The position numbers and the translations under genes are program-made. The notes below the pieces were generated by a model. It saw nothing but the letters and a program-made list of their open reading frames with translations. It had not been told where the DNA came from and searched no databases. DNA of 64,000 nucleotides from NCBI RefSeq assembly GCF_905171765.1, contig NC_053390.1:214019208-214083207 (forward strand), read 5' to 3'. Source of the stretch: Bufo bufo. Its lineage: Eukaryota; Chordata; Amphibia; Anura; Bufonidae. Positions 1 to 9,301 of the stretch are shown here, piece by piece; the stretch's first letter is position 1; every line of letters begins with the position of its first letter.

Positions 1-147
1 TATTTCATTGCTGCTGACATTTTTACTTTTTTTGTTATTAATCGAAATTTAACGATTTTTTTGCAAAAAAAATTACATTTTTCACTTTCAGACATCCAAA
101 AAAAAAAATCATCATTTTCCACTAACTTGTGACAAAAAATAAAAAAT

Positions 148-815
148 TCTAGGAACTCGCCATGCCCCTCACGGAATACCTTGGGGTGTCTTCTTTCCAA
201 AATAGGGTCACTTGTGGGGTAGTTATACTGCCCTGGCATTCTAGGGGCCCAAATGTGTGGTAAGGAGTTTGAAATCAAATTCTGTAAAAAATGACCTGTG
301 AAATCCGAAAGGTGCTCTTTGGAATGTGGGCCCCTTTGCCCACCTAGGCTGCAAAAAAGTGTCACACATGTGGTATCTCCGTACTCAGGAGAAGGTGGGG
401 AATGTGTTTTGGGGTGTCATTTTACATATACCCATGCTGGGTGAGAGAAATATCTTGGCAAAAGACAACTTTTCCCATTTTTTTTATACAAAGTTGGCAT
501 TTGACCAAGATATTTATCTCACCCAGCATGGGTATATGTAAAAAGACACCCCAAAACACATTCCTCAACTTCTCCTGAATACAGAGATACCAGATGTGTG
601 ACACTTTTTTGCAGCCTAGGTGGGCAAAGGTGCCCAAATTCCTTTTAGGAGGGCATTTTTAGACATTTGGATACCAGACTTCTTCTCACGCTTTGGGGCC
701 CCTAAAATGCCAGGGCAGTATAAATACCCCACATGTGACCCCATTTTGGAAAGAAGACACCCCAAGGTATTCAATGAGGGGCATGGCGAGTTCATAGAAA
801 TTTTTTTTTTTTGCC
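148..815. repeat. 668-bp imperfect palindrome in the piggyBac 3' region
   Basis: Two arms of about 330 bp are inverted around base 481-482. The innermost arms are near-perfect: the segment with ACCCATGCTGGGTGAGA at 430-446 returns inverted at 517-533. The outer arms carry the CTTGGGGTGTCTTCTTTCC segment at about 180 and its complement at about 750. A third, partial copy of the outer arm lies in direct orientation at about 884-992. It could form a long hairpin RNA if transcribed. Short open frames here are mirror images of each other and are not genes. Confidence 0.85.
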
Positions 816-1839
816 ACAAGTTAGCGGAAATTGATTTTTTTGATTTTGTTCTCACAAAGTCTCACTTTCCGCTAACTTGGGACAAAAATTTCAATCTTTC
901 ATGGACTCAATATGCCCCTCAGCGAATACCTTGGGGTGTCTTCTTTCCAAAATGGGGTCATTTGTGGGGTGTTTGTACTGCCCTGGCATTTGAGGGTCTC
1001 CGCAGTCATTACATGTATGGCCAGCATTAGGAGTTTCTGCTATTCTCCTTATATTGAGCATACGGGTAATGAGATTTTTTTTTTCCGTTCAGCCTCTGGG
1101 CTGAAAGAAAAAAATGAACGGCACAGATTTCTTCATTCACATCGATCAATGTGGATGAAAAAATCTCTGCCAAAAAAAAAAAGGAGGTGAAAGGCGTCTG
1201 TCAGGACATAGGAGCTCCGCCCAACATCCATACCCACTTAGCTCGTATGCCCTGGCAAACCCGATTTCTCCATTCACATCAATCGATGTGGATGAATAAA
1301 TCATTGCCGGGATTTTTTTTTTTATATATACAAAGTGTTTGCCAAAGTATATGAACACCGCCACCTCCTCAGCTCATATGCCTCGGCAAACGTATCTTTT
1401 ACTGCAGAGGAGAAATCTCGTCTTGCAGCGCCGCATACACCGACTTGCGTGTAATCTGACAGCAGCGCAATGCTTCTGTCAGAATGCACATCAGTGCTGC
1501 AGCTAGTCGATCGGTTGGTCCACCTGAAAGGTAAAAAAAAAAAAAGAAAAAACCAGGCCGCAAAGCAATAACTTTATTAACTTTAGAACAGAACATATTA
1601 ACTTTTTTTAAACTTTTTTAACTTTTTTTACTTACCGGTAATTTTTTTTTTGTTTAGTTTTTTTTACCTTTATAGAACAAACCTCTCCTTCCCCATGGGA
1701 CAATGTGCAAAGCGCAAATCGCCCAAAGATGTGGCAAAGTACGTTATGCACTTTATCCCAGGTGAAAGGAGAGGTTTGCAGCAGCTGAGAGTAAAAGGGC
1801 CCTAATAGCCCTGTGTGCCTGTCCTGTGAGATGCAATCC

Positions 1840-3793
1840 CTATGCTAGGTGTACCTGTGTGTGGTACTTCCGGAAACACTCTCCATAGCATAGGGCAGGG
1901 TGGTCAGCACAGTCAGGACAGAAATAGCGGGTGTCACGCCTTATTCCACTCCTGCTACAGACACAACATCTTTTTCGGGGTGACGGTTGGGTTGAGGTAC
2001 CAGGAACGACACTGGGGAAATGTCGCTCGTGTAGACGGCTAACTACACTGGTGGATAGGGCCACGAAACCTCCTGGGTAAAGGAGGTTCTCGATGATCTC
2101 TTCCTGGAATTTGAGGAAAGATCGTGTTCTCCCAGCCTTACTGTAGAGAACAAAACTATTGTACAGCGCCAATTGAATTAAATATACAGACACCTTCTTA
2201 TACCAGCGTCTGGTTCTGCGGGAAACTAAATACGGAGACAACATCTGGTCATTGAAGTCCACCCCTCCCATGAGCGCATTATAGTCGTGGACACAGAGGG
2301 GCTTTTCAATGACACGGGTTGCTCGCTCAATTTGGATTGTCGTGTCTGCGTGAATGGAGGAGAGCATGTAAACGTCACGCTTGTCTCTCCATTTCACCGC
2401 GAGCAGTTCTTCGTTACACAAGGCAGCCCTCTCCCCCCTTGCAAGACGGGTGGTTACAAGCCGTTGGGAGAAGCCCACGCGACTAGTTCGCGCGGTGCCA
2501 CAGGCGCAAATCCGTTCTAGAAACAAATGCCTAAAGAGGGCCACACTTGTGTAGAAATTGTCCACATAAAGATGGTACCCCTTGCCGAATAAGGGTGACA
2601 CCAAGTCCCAGACTGTCTTCCCACTGCTCCCCAGGTAGTCAGGGCAACCGACCGGCTCCAGGGTCTGATCTTTTCCCTCATAGATCCGAAATTTGTGGGT
2701 ATAGCCTGTGGCCCTTTCACAGAGCTTATACAATTTGACCCCATACCGGGCACGCTTGCTTGGGATGTATTGTTTGAAGCCAAGGCGCCCGGTAAAATGT
2801 ATTAGGGACTCGTCTACGCAGATGTTTTGCTCAGGGGTATACAAATCTGCAAATTTCTGGTTGAAATGGTCTATGAGGGGCCGAATTTTGTGGAGCCGGT
2901 CAAAAGCAGGGTGGCCTCTGGGACGGGAGGTGGTGTTGTCGCTAAAATGCAGAAAACGCAGGATGGTCTCAAATCGTGTCCTGGACATAGCAGCAGAGAA
3001 CATGGGCATGTGATGAATCGGGTGCGTTGACCAATATGACCGCAATTCATGCTTTTTTGTCAGGCCCATGTTGAGGAGAAGGCCCAGAAAAATTTTAAGT
3101 TCGGAAACTTGGACTGGTTTCCACCGGAAAGGCTGGGCATAATAGCTTCCCGGGTTTGCGGTTATAAATTGTGTGGCATACCGGTTTGTCTCTGCCACGA
3201 CTAAGTCCAAGAGCTCCGCAGTCAAGAACAGCTCAAAAAATCCCAGGGCCGAACCGATTTGAGCCGTCTCAACCCGAACTCCAGACTGGGCGGTGAAAGA
3301 GGGAACTACTGGTGCGGCTGAAGTTGGTGACTGCCAATCAGGATTTGCCAGCACCTCAGGGACTCTAGGGGGGTCTACGGGCCTGTCTGTGCGGTGGCTG
3401 CGACGGGGTAACTATTGCACGTGCCACCGTACCAGCTTCAACTGCCCTTCTGGTGCTCGCTACTTCACCATGTTGTACGGCAGTGCTGGTACTAGGTCCA
3501 GGAAGGGCTGCGCTGCTGGTGTATGCCTCACCACGTGATCCGGCAGCGACAGCCCCACTCTGCTGCTCTTGAAGCGGATCCTGCGCAACCTGTGGTCTAG
3601 CGACATGGGGCCGGGTACGCCTGGTGCTGCCAGGGACCTCCACCTCCTCGTCCGAACTTTGGGTCAGAGAGCCACTGCTTTCCACAGGTTCATATTCTGA
3701 CCCGCTAGATTCGTCAGATGAGGGTTCCCACTCCTCATCCGACTGGGTCAGAATCCTGTAGGCCTCTTCAGAAGAATACCCCCTGTTTGACAT
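1840..3793 (-). pseudogene. piggyBac transposase, one frameshift
   Basis: DDE-type piggyBac transposase, which cuts and pastes its element at TTAA in the nucleus. The acidic Ser/Glu-rich N-terminal part is read from ATG 3793 to a stop at 3365. The main catalytic part (about 504 codons) continues in another frame from about 3354 to 1840. Visible marks in the second part are the three catalytic Asp contexts: VDESLIHFTGR (D181), YVDNFYTS (D265) and GGVDFNDQM (D366). The C-terminus is a Cys/His-rich zinc-binding tail (CCVCSRSG ... FCPDCADH ... CYGECFRKYH). Together about 645 codons, normal for vertebrate piggyBac transposases. The frames part at a run of six C (minus strand, about 3367-3372), so this is either one indel mutation or a homopolymer sequencing error. 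Apart from this the frame is open, so the copy looks young. Confidence 0.92.
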
Positions 3794-4396
3794 TTTGGAC
3801 TACTAAATTTAGGGGTATTCCCTGAGACTACCCAAGAAAAAAAGCAAGCCTGTCTTACAAAGGGGAGGCTAGCGAAGTACCGGAGGCCGCTGCGGTTGAT
3901 AAAAAATATCAAAACTGATTTTTTTTATCGCCGCAGTGCGTGTAAAGTGAATGTGCAGTGATGGGCGGGCGTGGGTGAACGCACGTGTGGGCGACCGATC
4001 AGGCCTGATCGGGCAAACACTGCGTTTTGAGTGGAGGGCGAGCTAAGGTGACACTAATACTATTATAGATCTGACCGTGATCAGTTTTGATCACTTACAG
4101 ATACTATAAAAGTACAAATGCTGATTAGTGATACGCTAATCAGCGAATAAAAGTGACTGCGGTGCGGTGGGGTGGGCGCTAACTGACGCTAACTACCTAA
4201 CCAAGGGGCCTAAACTATCCCTAAAACCTAACAGCCAATACTAGTGAGAAAAAAAAGTGACAGTTTACACTGATCACTTTTTGTCTTTCACTAGTGATTG
4301 ACAGGGGCGATCAAAGGGGTGATCAAAGGGTTAATTAGGGTGCAGGGGGGTGATCAGGGGCTACAGTGAAGTGTTTGGTGCTACTCACAGTTCAGT

Positions 4397-4714
4397 CTGC
4401 TTCTCTGCTGGATCCAACCGACGAAAAGGACCAGCAGAGAAGCAGAGAACCCATATAACAGATCATATTTACTAATATGATCTGTTATATGGCTTGTGAT
4501 TGGATTTTTTAAAAATCGCCAGCCTGCCAGCCAATGATCGTGGCTGGCAGGCTGGTGACGAACTTCTTCTTTAACTTTTGCCGGCCCGCGATGCGCATGC
4601 GCGGGCCGGCTTTGAGCGAAATCTCGCGTCTCGTGACATGACGCGTATATGCGTGACTCTGCGCAGCGCTGCCACCTCCGGAACGCAATCCTGCGTTAGG
4701 CGGTCCGGAGGTGG
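4397..4714. repeat. Five consecutive hairpins at the piggyBac right end
   Basis: The subterminal 320 bp is a run of inverted repeats: a 15-bp stem 4397-4411/4431-4445, an 18-bp stem 4451-4468/4475-4492 with a 6-nt loop, a 15-bp stem 4519-4533/4541-4555, an 11-bp GC stem 4580-4590/4600-4610, and an 11-bp stem 4672-4682/4704-4714 that includes the transposon terminus. All stems are perfect as written. Repeated palindromes near transposon ends could be transposase or host-factor binding sites; that role is inference. Confidence 0.85.
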
Positions 4715-4718
4715 TTAA

Positions 4719-5223
4719 GAAATGAAGGTCAGTCAGTCAGTCAGCCGAAAAATTGGGAAAACTTTGAAAGTAAGGGCTATTTGACCATGAAGGAGAGTGA
4801 TGGGGTGCTGTGCCAGATGACCTGGCCTCCACAATCACCGGACCTGAACCCAATCGAGATGGTTTGGGGTGAGCTGGACCGCAGAGTGAAGGCAAAAGGG
4901 CCAACAAGTGCTAAGCATCTCTGGGAACTCCTTCAAGACTGTTGGAAGACCATTTAAGGGGACTACCTCTTGAAGCTCATCAAGAGAATGCCAAGAAGCT
5001 CATCAAGAGAATGCCAAGAGTAATCAAATGCCAAGCAGTAATCAAAGCAAAAGGTGGCTACTTTGAAGAACTTAGAATATGACATATTTTCAGTTGTTTT
5101 ACACTTGTTTGTTATGTATATAATTCCACATGTGTTAATTCATAGTTTTGATGCCTTCATAGTCATGAAAATAAAGAAAACTCTTTAAATGAGAAGGTGT
5201 GTCCAAACTTTTGGTCTGTACTG
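4719..5223 (+). mobile_element. Tc1-like deletion derivative, right half
   Basis: The segment matches the family seen complete at 14175-15113. It starts abruptly at the piggyBac TTAA and ends with the terminal repeat (right end CAAACTTTTGGTCTGTACTG, then TA). It keeps a fused remnant of transposase: an N-terminal piece joined to the C-terminal third with the SPDLNPIEMVWGEL motif, lacking both catalytic Asp regions. A short internal duplication of the CTCATCAAGAGAATGCCAAG segment lies at about 4976-5021. The left half should lie beyond the left edge of the window, on the far side of the piggyBac insertion. Confidence 0.9.
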
Positions 5224-5328
5224 TATATATATATATGTATATATATATAAAATGAAAATAATGGCAGCACCAACCTGTATTTGAAGATGGGTGCTAGCTC
5301 CAAGGGGAAAAAGCTTGCCCAGAATATA

Positions 5329-5530
5329 AAAATAAAAAGCAGAGCAGCACTCCAAATTATGGTAGAAAAAGGATGTGCTTATTCACTCATAAGTGACGTG
5401 ACGTTTCGGCTCCAACATGAAGCTTTTCTCAAGCCTTGAGAAAAGCTTCATGTTGGAGCCGAAACGTTGCGTCACTTATCGGTGAATAAACACATCCTTT
5501 TTCTACCATAATTTGGAGTGCTGCTCTGCT

Positions 5531-5539
<9 letters not shown>
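5329..5539. repeat. Perfectly centred palindrome made of two inverted Penelope-type ends
   Basis: A 211-bp inverted repeat is centred on base 5434 (CTCAAG C CTTGAG). Each arm, read outward from the centre, holds GGAGCCGAAACG preceded by a short GC-containing stem, then GTGAATAAA-like sequence. This is the layout of the hammerhead-bearing ends of Penelope-like elements, here head to head and with a degenerate ribozyme core. It is flanked by AT microsatellites. Bases 5226-5328 to its left hold an AT tract and unassigned sequence with no gene. Confidence 0.7.

Positions 5540-5581
<42 letters not shown>
5540..5581. repeat. (AT)n microsatellite
   Basis: An alternating AT tract of about 40 bp separates two Penelope-type end fragments. 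Confidence 0.95.
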
Positions 5582-5583
<2 letters not shown>

Positions 5584-5672
5584 TCCAGAAAAACGGGCGG
5601 CACAAGAGATAAAAGAAAGTGAACCTTTATTCACCCAGGTGGTGCAACGTTTCGGCTCTACACTTGTATAGT
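5582..5672 (-). repeat. Penelope-type terminal fragment
   Basis: On the minus strand this short piece reads ...GTAGAGCCGAAACGTTGC... followed by a GGGTGAATAAAGGTTCAC segment. It resembles the ends in 5329-5539 and 5780-5830 but belongs to a different subfamily. The 5' part of the ribozyme core is not recognisable. Confidence 0.55.
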
Positions 5673-5814
5673 GAAGGGAGTTCAGGGCAGCACACCCTGT
5701 AACAAACGGTTTGGGTGCCAGCGGTGTTACACTTTACCAAAGTGTCGATCCACAATAAATTAATACACTGCAGCACATCCAATGGTGAAAAAACAGTGGG
5801 ATCCTTTATTCACC

Positions 5815-5865
5815 CAAGTAGTGACGTTTCGGTCCGCTTACTGGGACCATCTTCAAGCAATACAT
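5815..5865 (-). ncRNA. Degenerate hammerhead ribozyme motif
   Basis: On the minus strand the order is TTGAAGA (5856-5850), a 5-bp stem GGTCC/GGACC (5848-5831) with an 8-nt loop, GAAA (5830-5827), then CGTC. This is the layout of a type I hammerhead with a minimal stem III. The conserved box should read CTGANGA; here its first base is T, a change expected to impair cleavage. Confidence 0.55.
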
Positions 5866-6718
5866 CATAGTCAACAGTGGGTTTTTATGTGATCATATTG
5901 TATTAACATACATAAGTGGCAATTAACAATAACATTCAAAAATATGTTATAGATATCTCATGTGAATATACTTATACATCTTACCCGGAAGACAATGTAA
6001 TCTGATACATAAATTCCATATATCAAAAAAAGGTATATGAATTCATAAATAAATTTATATTTTACATAAGTGGTTATCAACAGTGCATAATCATCACCTG
6101 TGTATGTACAAACGTAGGAGGGCCAGGCATGGAAACAGGCGTGCTCAGTGGTAGGCGGATGCGATGTTGCAAACTGCACCACATGGATACGGCGTCCCGG
6201 AACTAGAGCTGCCTATGTCTGTGATGTCACTCAGGAAAAATCACATGATTCCGAGTAACACATCACATGACATGTCCCTTAACAGATCACGTGAATAGAA
6301 CATCAAACACAGGTAAACGCATCATAACAATATGTGGCAGCCAAACATAAATCAGGATAATTCACCCAAGGTATATAATCGGATGACGTGCTATCTTGCG
6401 ATGCACTGCCCTCCAAGATATGTGGGCGGAGGAGGCGGGAACCAGCGGCAGCTGTTACCCTCCCACCCCGCTCACCATGGTTAACTCTTAACAGGCGATA
6501 ATCTCCAAGCTGGCCGTAATCAGTATAAGTAAAAGAAACGCATTCATAAAGCACACCTAGTGTAAAGTCTAATGTGTATACAACATGTTGCGGGATAAGC
6601 CGTAGGTGTCCAAAGCATCCAGCCTCCTGTTGAGATCGGCCCTTCCATCCATTGGTCCTATATGTGAAAAATAAAAAAATATATTATCCAAATATATTTA
6701 TTTAAAAAAAACAAAAAC

Positions 6719-7035
6719 ATTTTTCAATACATGAGCCGGCAAGGACAAGAACAGTGGGAGATCACCCCCTGGTTTAACAGTTTGTAGTTTAAAGATCCAT
6801 TCAGACTCGCGTTTTTGAGCATTTTTATGCGGTTACCACCTGTTCGCGGTAGTGGAACATGGTCAAGTATCGTGAACCTGAGGTCACCTTCACCACGGCC
6901 CTTATCCGCAAAGTGGTGTGACACCGGCAAATCTTTAAGTTTTTTTACGAATGGAAAAATGGTGCTGATTAATACGGGATTTAAAGTTGATACATGTCCA
7001 GTAGAGTAATCCATTGTGTCTGGTTGCCATTTTCC
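6719..7035 (-). pseudogene. Penelope GIY-YIG endonuclease, C-terminal remnant
   Basis: Two minus-strand frames together cover the end of a GIY-YIG domain. One frame gives the DLPVSHHFADKG and LRFTILDHVPLPR segments down to about 6840. The other gives RESEWIFKLQTVKPGG at about 6810-6760. The latter contains the Glu and Trp-Ile typical of the last GIY-YIG motif in Penelope elements, followed by a short tail. A frameshift near 6835 separates the frames. The upstream reverse transcriptase is not present. The family assignment rests on motif recognition. Confidence 0.75.
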
Positions 7036-7359
7036 TCTTTACAAAAAACATCTGCTAACAACCATCAGTGAAATATACGTTGCATACGTTGAACCCAGGT
7101 TACATCCGGATAAAATGCATTTTTCATTGAAGCCCCATGAAAAACGCTGAATTTAGAACATGCTGCTATTCTCACCAACACAGAAATGATGCATGAAAAA
7201 GAAGGCTCAGGTGCACAGACCCATTGAAATGAATGGGTCAGGATTCGGGGGGGGGGCTATGTGTTTACGTTATGCATTGCACCCGCGCTGAAAACGTAAT
7301 CGTCTGAAAGGTGCCTTTTTGTCGCGCAACAAATGTCATTGTGTAGCCGAACCCTTAAG
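7036..7359. other. Unassigned, probably an old MITE
   Basis: No gene is visible. The stretch has CpG-rich, low-copy-looking text with a GAATGGGTCAGGATTC segment and a run of nine G near 7248, resembling fragments of frog MITEs. No terminal repeats could be paired. Confidence 0.35.
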
Positions 7360-7742
7360 AGGACCTTTCACCTCTCCCGACATGTCTGTTTTAGTAGCTA
7401 CTTCTATTCTCTGTGCAATAACGATTCAACAGCAGCTTTTCTTATGGCTCTACGTTGGTTCATTTATCTGTTATTCCTGCTAGAAGTTTATGAATATGTG
7501 TGTAACTGGGTGTTACCAGTGCATGTGTGTGTGGGTGGGTGGGTGGGGGTGTCTGCAGAGTCTGACACTGGCAATACTGATCGGACAGTGGCAGATTATG
7601 GAGGGACAAACCCCAAACTGGTAACACCCAGTTATACATTTATTGATAAACTTCAAGTAGGAATAACAGAGGAACGATGAATGATACATTTTTTTTCTAA
7701 AACACACGTCAGGAGAGCAGACAGGTGCTTTTTAAATGACTG
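7360..7742. repeat. Palindromic non-autonomous element, copy 1
   Basis: The ends are inverted (left GACATGTCTGTTTTAGTA at about 7379; right a TTCTAAAACACACGTCAGG segment near 7697). An inner pair is GTAACTGGGTGTTACCAG (7501-7518) against CTGGTAACACCCAGTTA (7618-7634). It has a GT/GGGT-rich centre and no credible coding sequence. It is followed by TTTAAATGACTGA, which also follows copy 2. Confidence 0.75.
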
Positions 7743-7782
7743 ATAAGAGAAAGCGATAGATTGCATTCATCTGTCCAAAAGT

Positions 7783-8204
7783 CACTCCCTCCCCTGACAT
7801 GTCTGTTTTAGTAACTACTTGCATTCCCCGTGCAATAACAATTCCAAAGCATCTTTTCATACAACTTGTGTGGTATTGCTCTATTATTCCTACTATAATT
7901 TTATGAATTCATTTCCAACTGAGTGTTACTATTTAGTGTGCTGGTTGGGGGGTGGGATGAGGGGTTGTCCCTGCCTAGTTTGCCACTGACAGCACTAATT
8001 AGACAATTTTATACCATACAGGGACAGTAACACCCAGTTGGCAATTCATTCATAAAGTTCCAGTAGGAATAGTAGAGGGATGTCAAAACATTCCGTAATA
8101 AGAGTAGGTGTTTCTAAATTGTTATTTCACGGGAAATACAATTATTTACTAAAACAGACATGTTAAGAGAGGTAATAAGTCCTCTTTAAATGACTGAAGA
8201 AGAA
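7783..8204. repeat. Palindromic non-autonomous element, copy 2
   Basis: This is a diverged direct repeat of the preceding unit. Its terminal arms are CTGACATGTCTGTTTTAGTA (left) and TACTAAAACAGACATGTTAA (right, near 8155), and it has the inner AGTAACACCCAGTTGG arm. The flank TTTAAATGACTGAAGAAG repeats the flank after copy 1, which suggests that a segment including the element was tandemly duplicated rather than two separate insertions. Confidence 0.75.
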
Positions 8205-8252
8205 GCAATGTATTATATTCACCTGTATTATATTAGTCAGGGAAGCAGGTAA

Positions 8253-8772
8253 GGGTACTTTCACACTAGCGTTGTTTGAATCCGGCGGGCAGTTCCGTCG
8301 CCGGAACTGCCCGCCGGATCCGGAAAAACATGTGAAAACGGATTACATTTGAATCCTGATCAGGATTCTGGTCACAATGAAAAAAATGCATTGGAAAAAA
8401 CGGATCCTCCATTCATGGACTTTAACTTTTTTTTCACATTTTTCGGGTTTAACATGCAAATACCGGATCCGGTTTGACGGAACACACGGCGCCGGATCCG
8501 CCATTAATGCAAGTCAATGGGAAAAATGCTGGATCCGGCGTTCAGTCAAAGTATTCCGGATTTTTGGCCGGAGGTAAAAATACAACATGCTACGGTTTTC
8601 TGAAAAGCCTGATCAGTAAAAAAGACTGAACTGGATGCATCCGGATGCATCCTGAACGGATTACTCTCCATTCAGAATGCATGGGGATAAAACTGATCAG
8701 TTCCTTTCCGGATTTGAGCCCCTAGGACGGAACTCAGCGCCAGAAAAGAAAAACACTAGTGTGAAAGTACCC
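8253..8772. mobile_element. PIF/Harbinger-type MITE
   Basis: The 520-bp element has 17-bp perfect terminal inverted repeats, GGGTACTTTCACACTAG (8253-8269) and its complement (8756-8772). They are flanked by a TAA duplication (8250-8252 and 8773-8775). The inside has many copies of the ATCCGG/CCGGAT hexamer and no transposase. A 3-bp TAA/TWA target duplication is the Harbinger signature. Confidence 0.88.
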
Positions 8773-8775
8773 TAA

Positions 8776-9150
8776 GTATTTGTGTGTGTGTGTGTGAGGG
8801 GGAAAATATCTGGGCATAACTTCTGTGAGGGGGCACAAAAGTGGGCATAACTACAGTGATGTAGCACAAATGTGGGCATAACTACTTTAAGGGGGGTACA
8901 CATTGTGAGCATACCTACTGTGAGGGGCACAAAGATGGGCATAACTACTTTGAGGGGGGCGCAAAGGTGAGCATAACTATAGTGAGGGACCACAAGGAGG
9001 ACATAATTACTGTGAAGGGGCAGAAAAGGTGAGCATAACTAATGTGAAGGGGCACAAAGGTAAGCATAACTACTGTGAAGGGGTACAAAGGTGTAATCAT
9101 AACTACTGTGAGGTGGGCACAATGTAGGCATTAGTACTGTGTAGTAGCAC
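8776..9150. repeat. Minisatellite, unit about 35-40 bp
   Basis: About ten degenerate units have a core like GGGCATAACTACTGTGAGGG followed by GCACAAAGGT. It begins in a short (GT)n tract and continues to about 9150. Unit sequence drifts along the array, suggesting age. Confidence 0.9.
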
Positions 9151-9301
9151 CAAGGGAAAAAGCCCTAGATTACCCTGTTATACATTGGGATGGCTCTTAC
9201 AGGACCAGCACGGCGCCCCCTCGTAGGTATTTACCAGATGCAGTCACCATCCCTTCCTTATGTGACTATTCGTTTTTCTCATTGCAGTGACCTTGTTCCA
9301 G

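Larger units (their letters stand above)
1..4718 (-). mobile_element. piggyBac-like DNA transposon, left end outside window
   Basis: A large piggyBac-type element fills the start of the window and ends at the TTAA at 4715-4718. Reading inward from that end, the terminus begins TTAACCACCTCCGGACCGCC. The transposase (1840-3793) is on the minus strand, so 3794-4714 is its 5' leader and 1-1839 its 3' side. The leader has no gene; it holds a series of perfect hairpins (4397-4714). The 3' side holds a 668-bp inverted repeat and low-complexity tracts. No matching TTAA terminus is visible on the left, so that end should lie upstream of base 1. The base after the TTAA continues a Tc1 derivative seen uninterrupted at 14.2-15.1 kb, which fixes the right boundary. 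That 1-1839 belongs to the same element is inferred from continuity and from my memory of frog piggyBac elements. Confidence 0.8.
5673..7035 (-). mobile_element. Penelope-like retroelement, 3' part
   Basis: Read on the minus strand this starts with a decayed GIY-YIG endonuclease end (about 7035-6719). An A/T-rich and then CpG-containing non-coding stretch with no gene follows (6718-5890). It finishes in a hammerhead-like motif and a GTGAATAAAGGATCC segment (about 5865-5785). That order (reverse transcriptase, GIY-YIG domain, 3' UTR, terminal repeat with hammerhead) is the known architecture of Penelope-like elements. The reverse transcriptase is absent, so the copy is 5'-truncated. Both boundaries are approximate. 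Confidence 0.75.

Noticed and set aside
326..637. Two near-identical 71-aa frames on opposite strands
   Set aside because: They are the two arms of the palindrome centred at 481, not a conserved protein pair.
3293..3538. Plus-strand 81-aa frame and others between 1842 and 3538
   Set aside because: They lie antisense to the piggyBac transposase and carry no recognisable motif.
6724..7014. Single intact small gene of 96 codons
   Set aside because: Only its upstream part matches the GIY-YIG domain; the continuation is in another frame, so it is a frameshifted relic.
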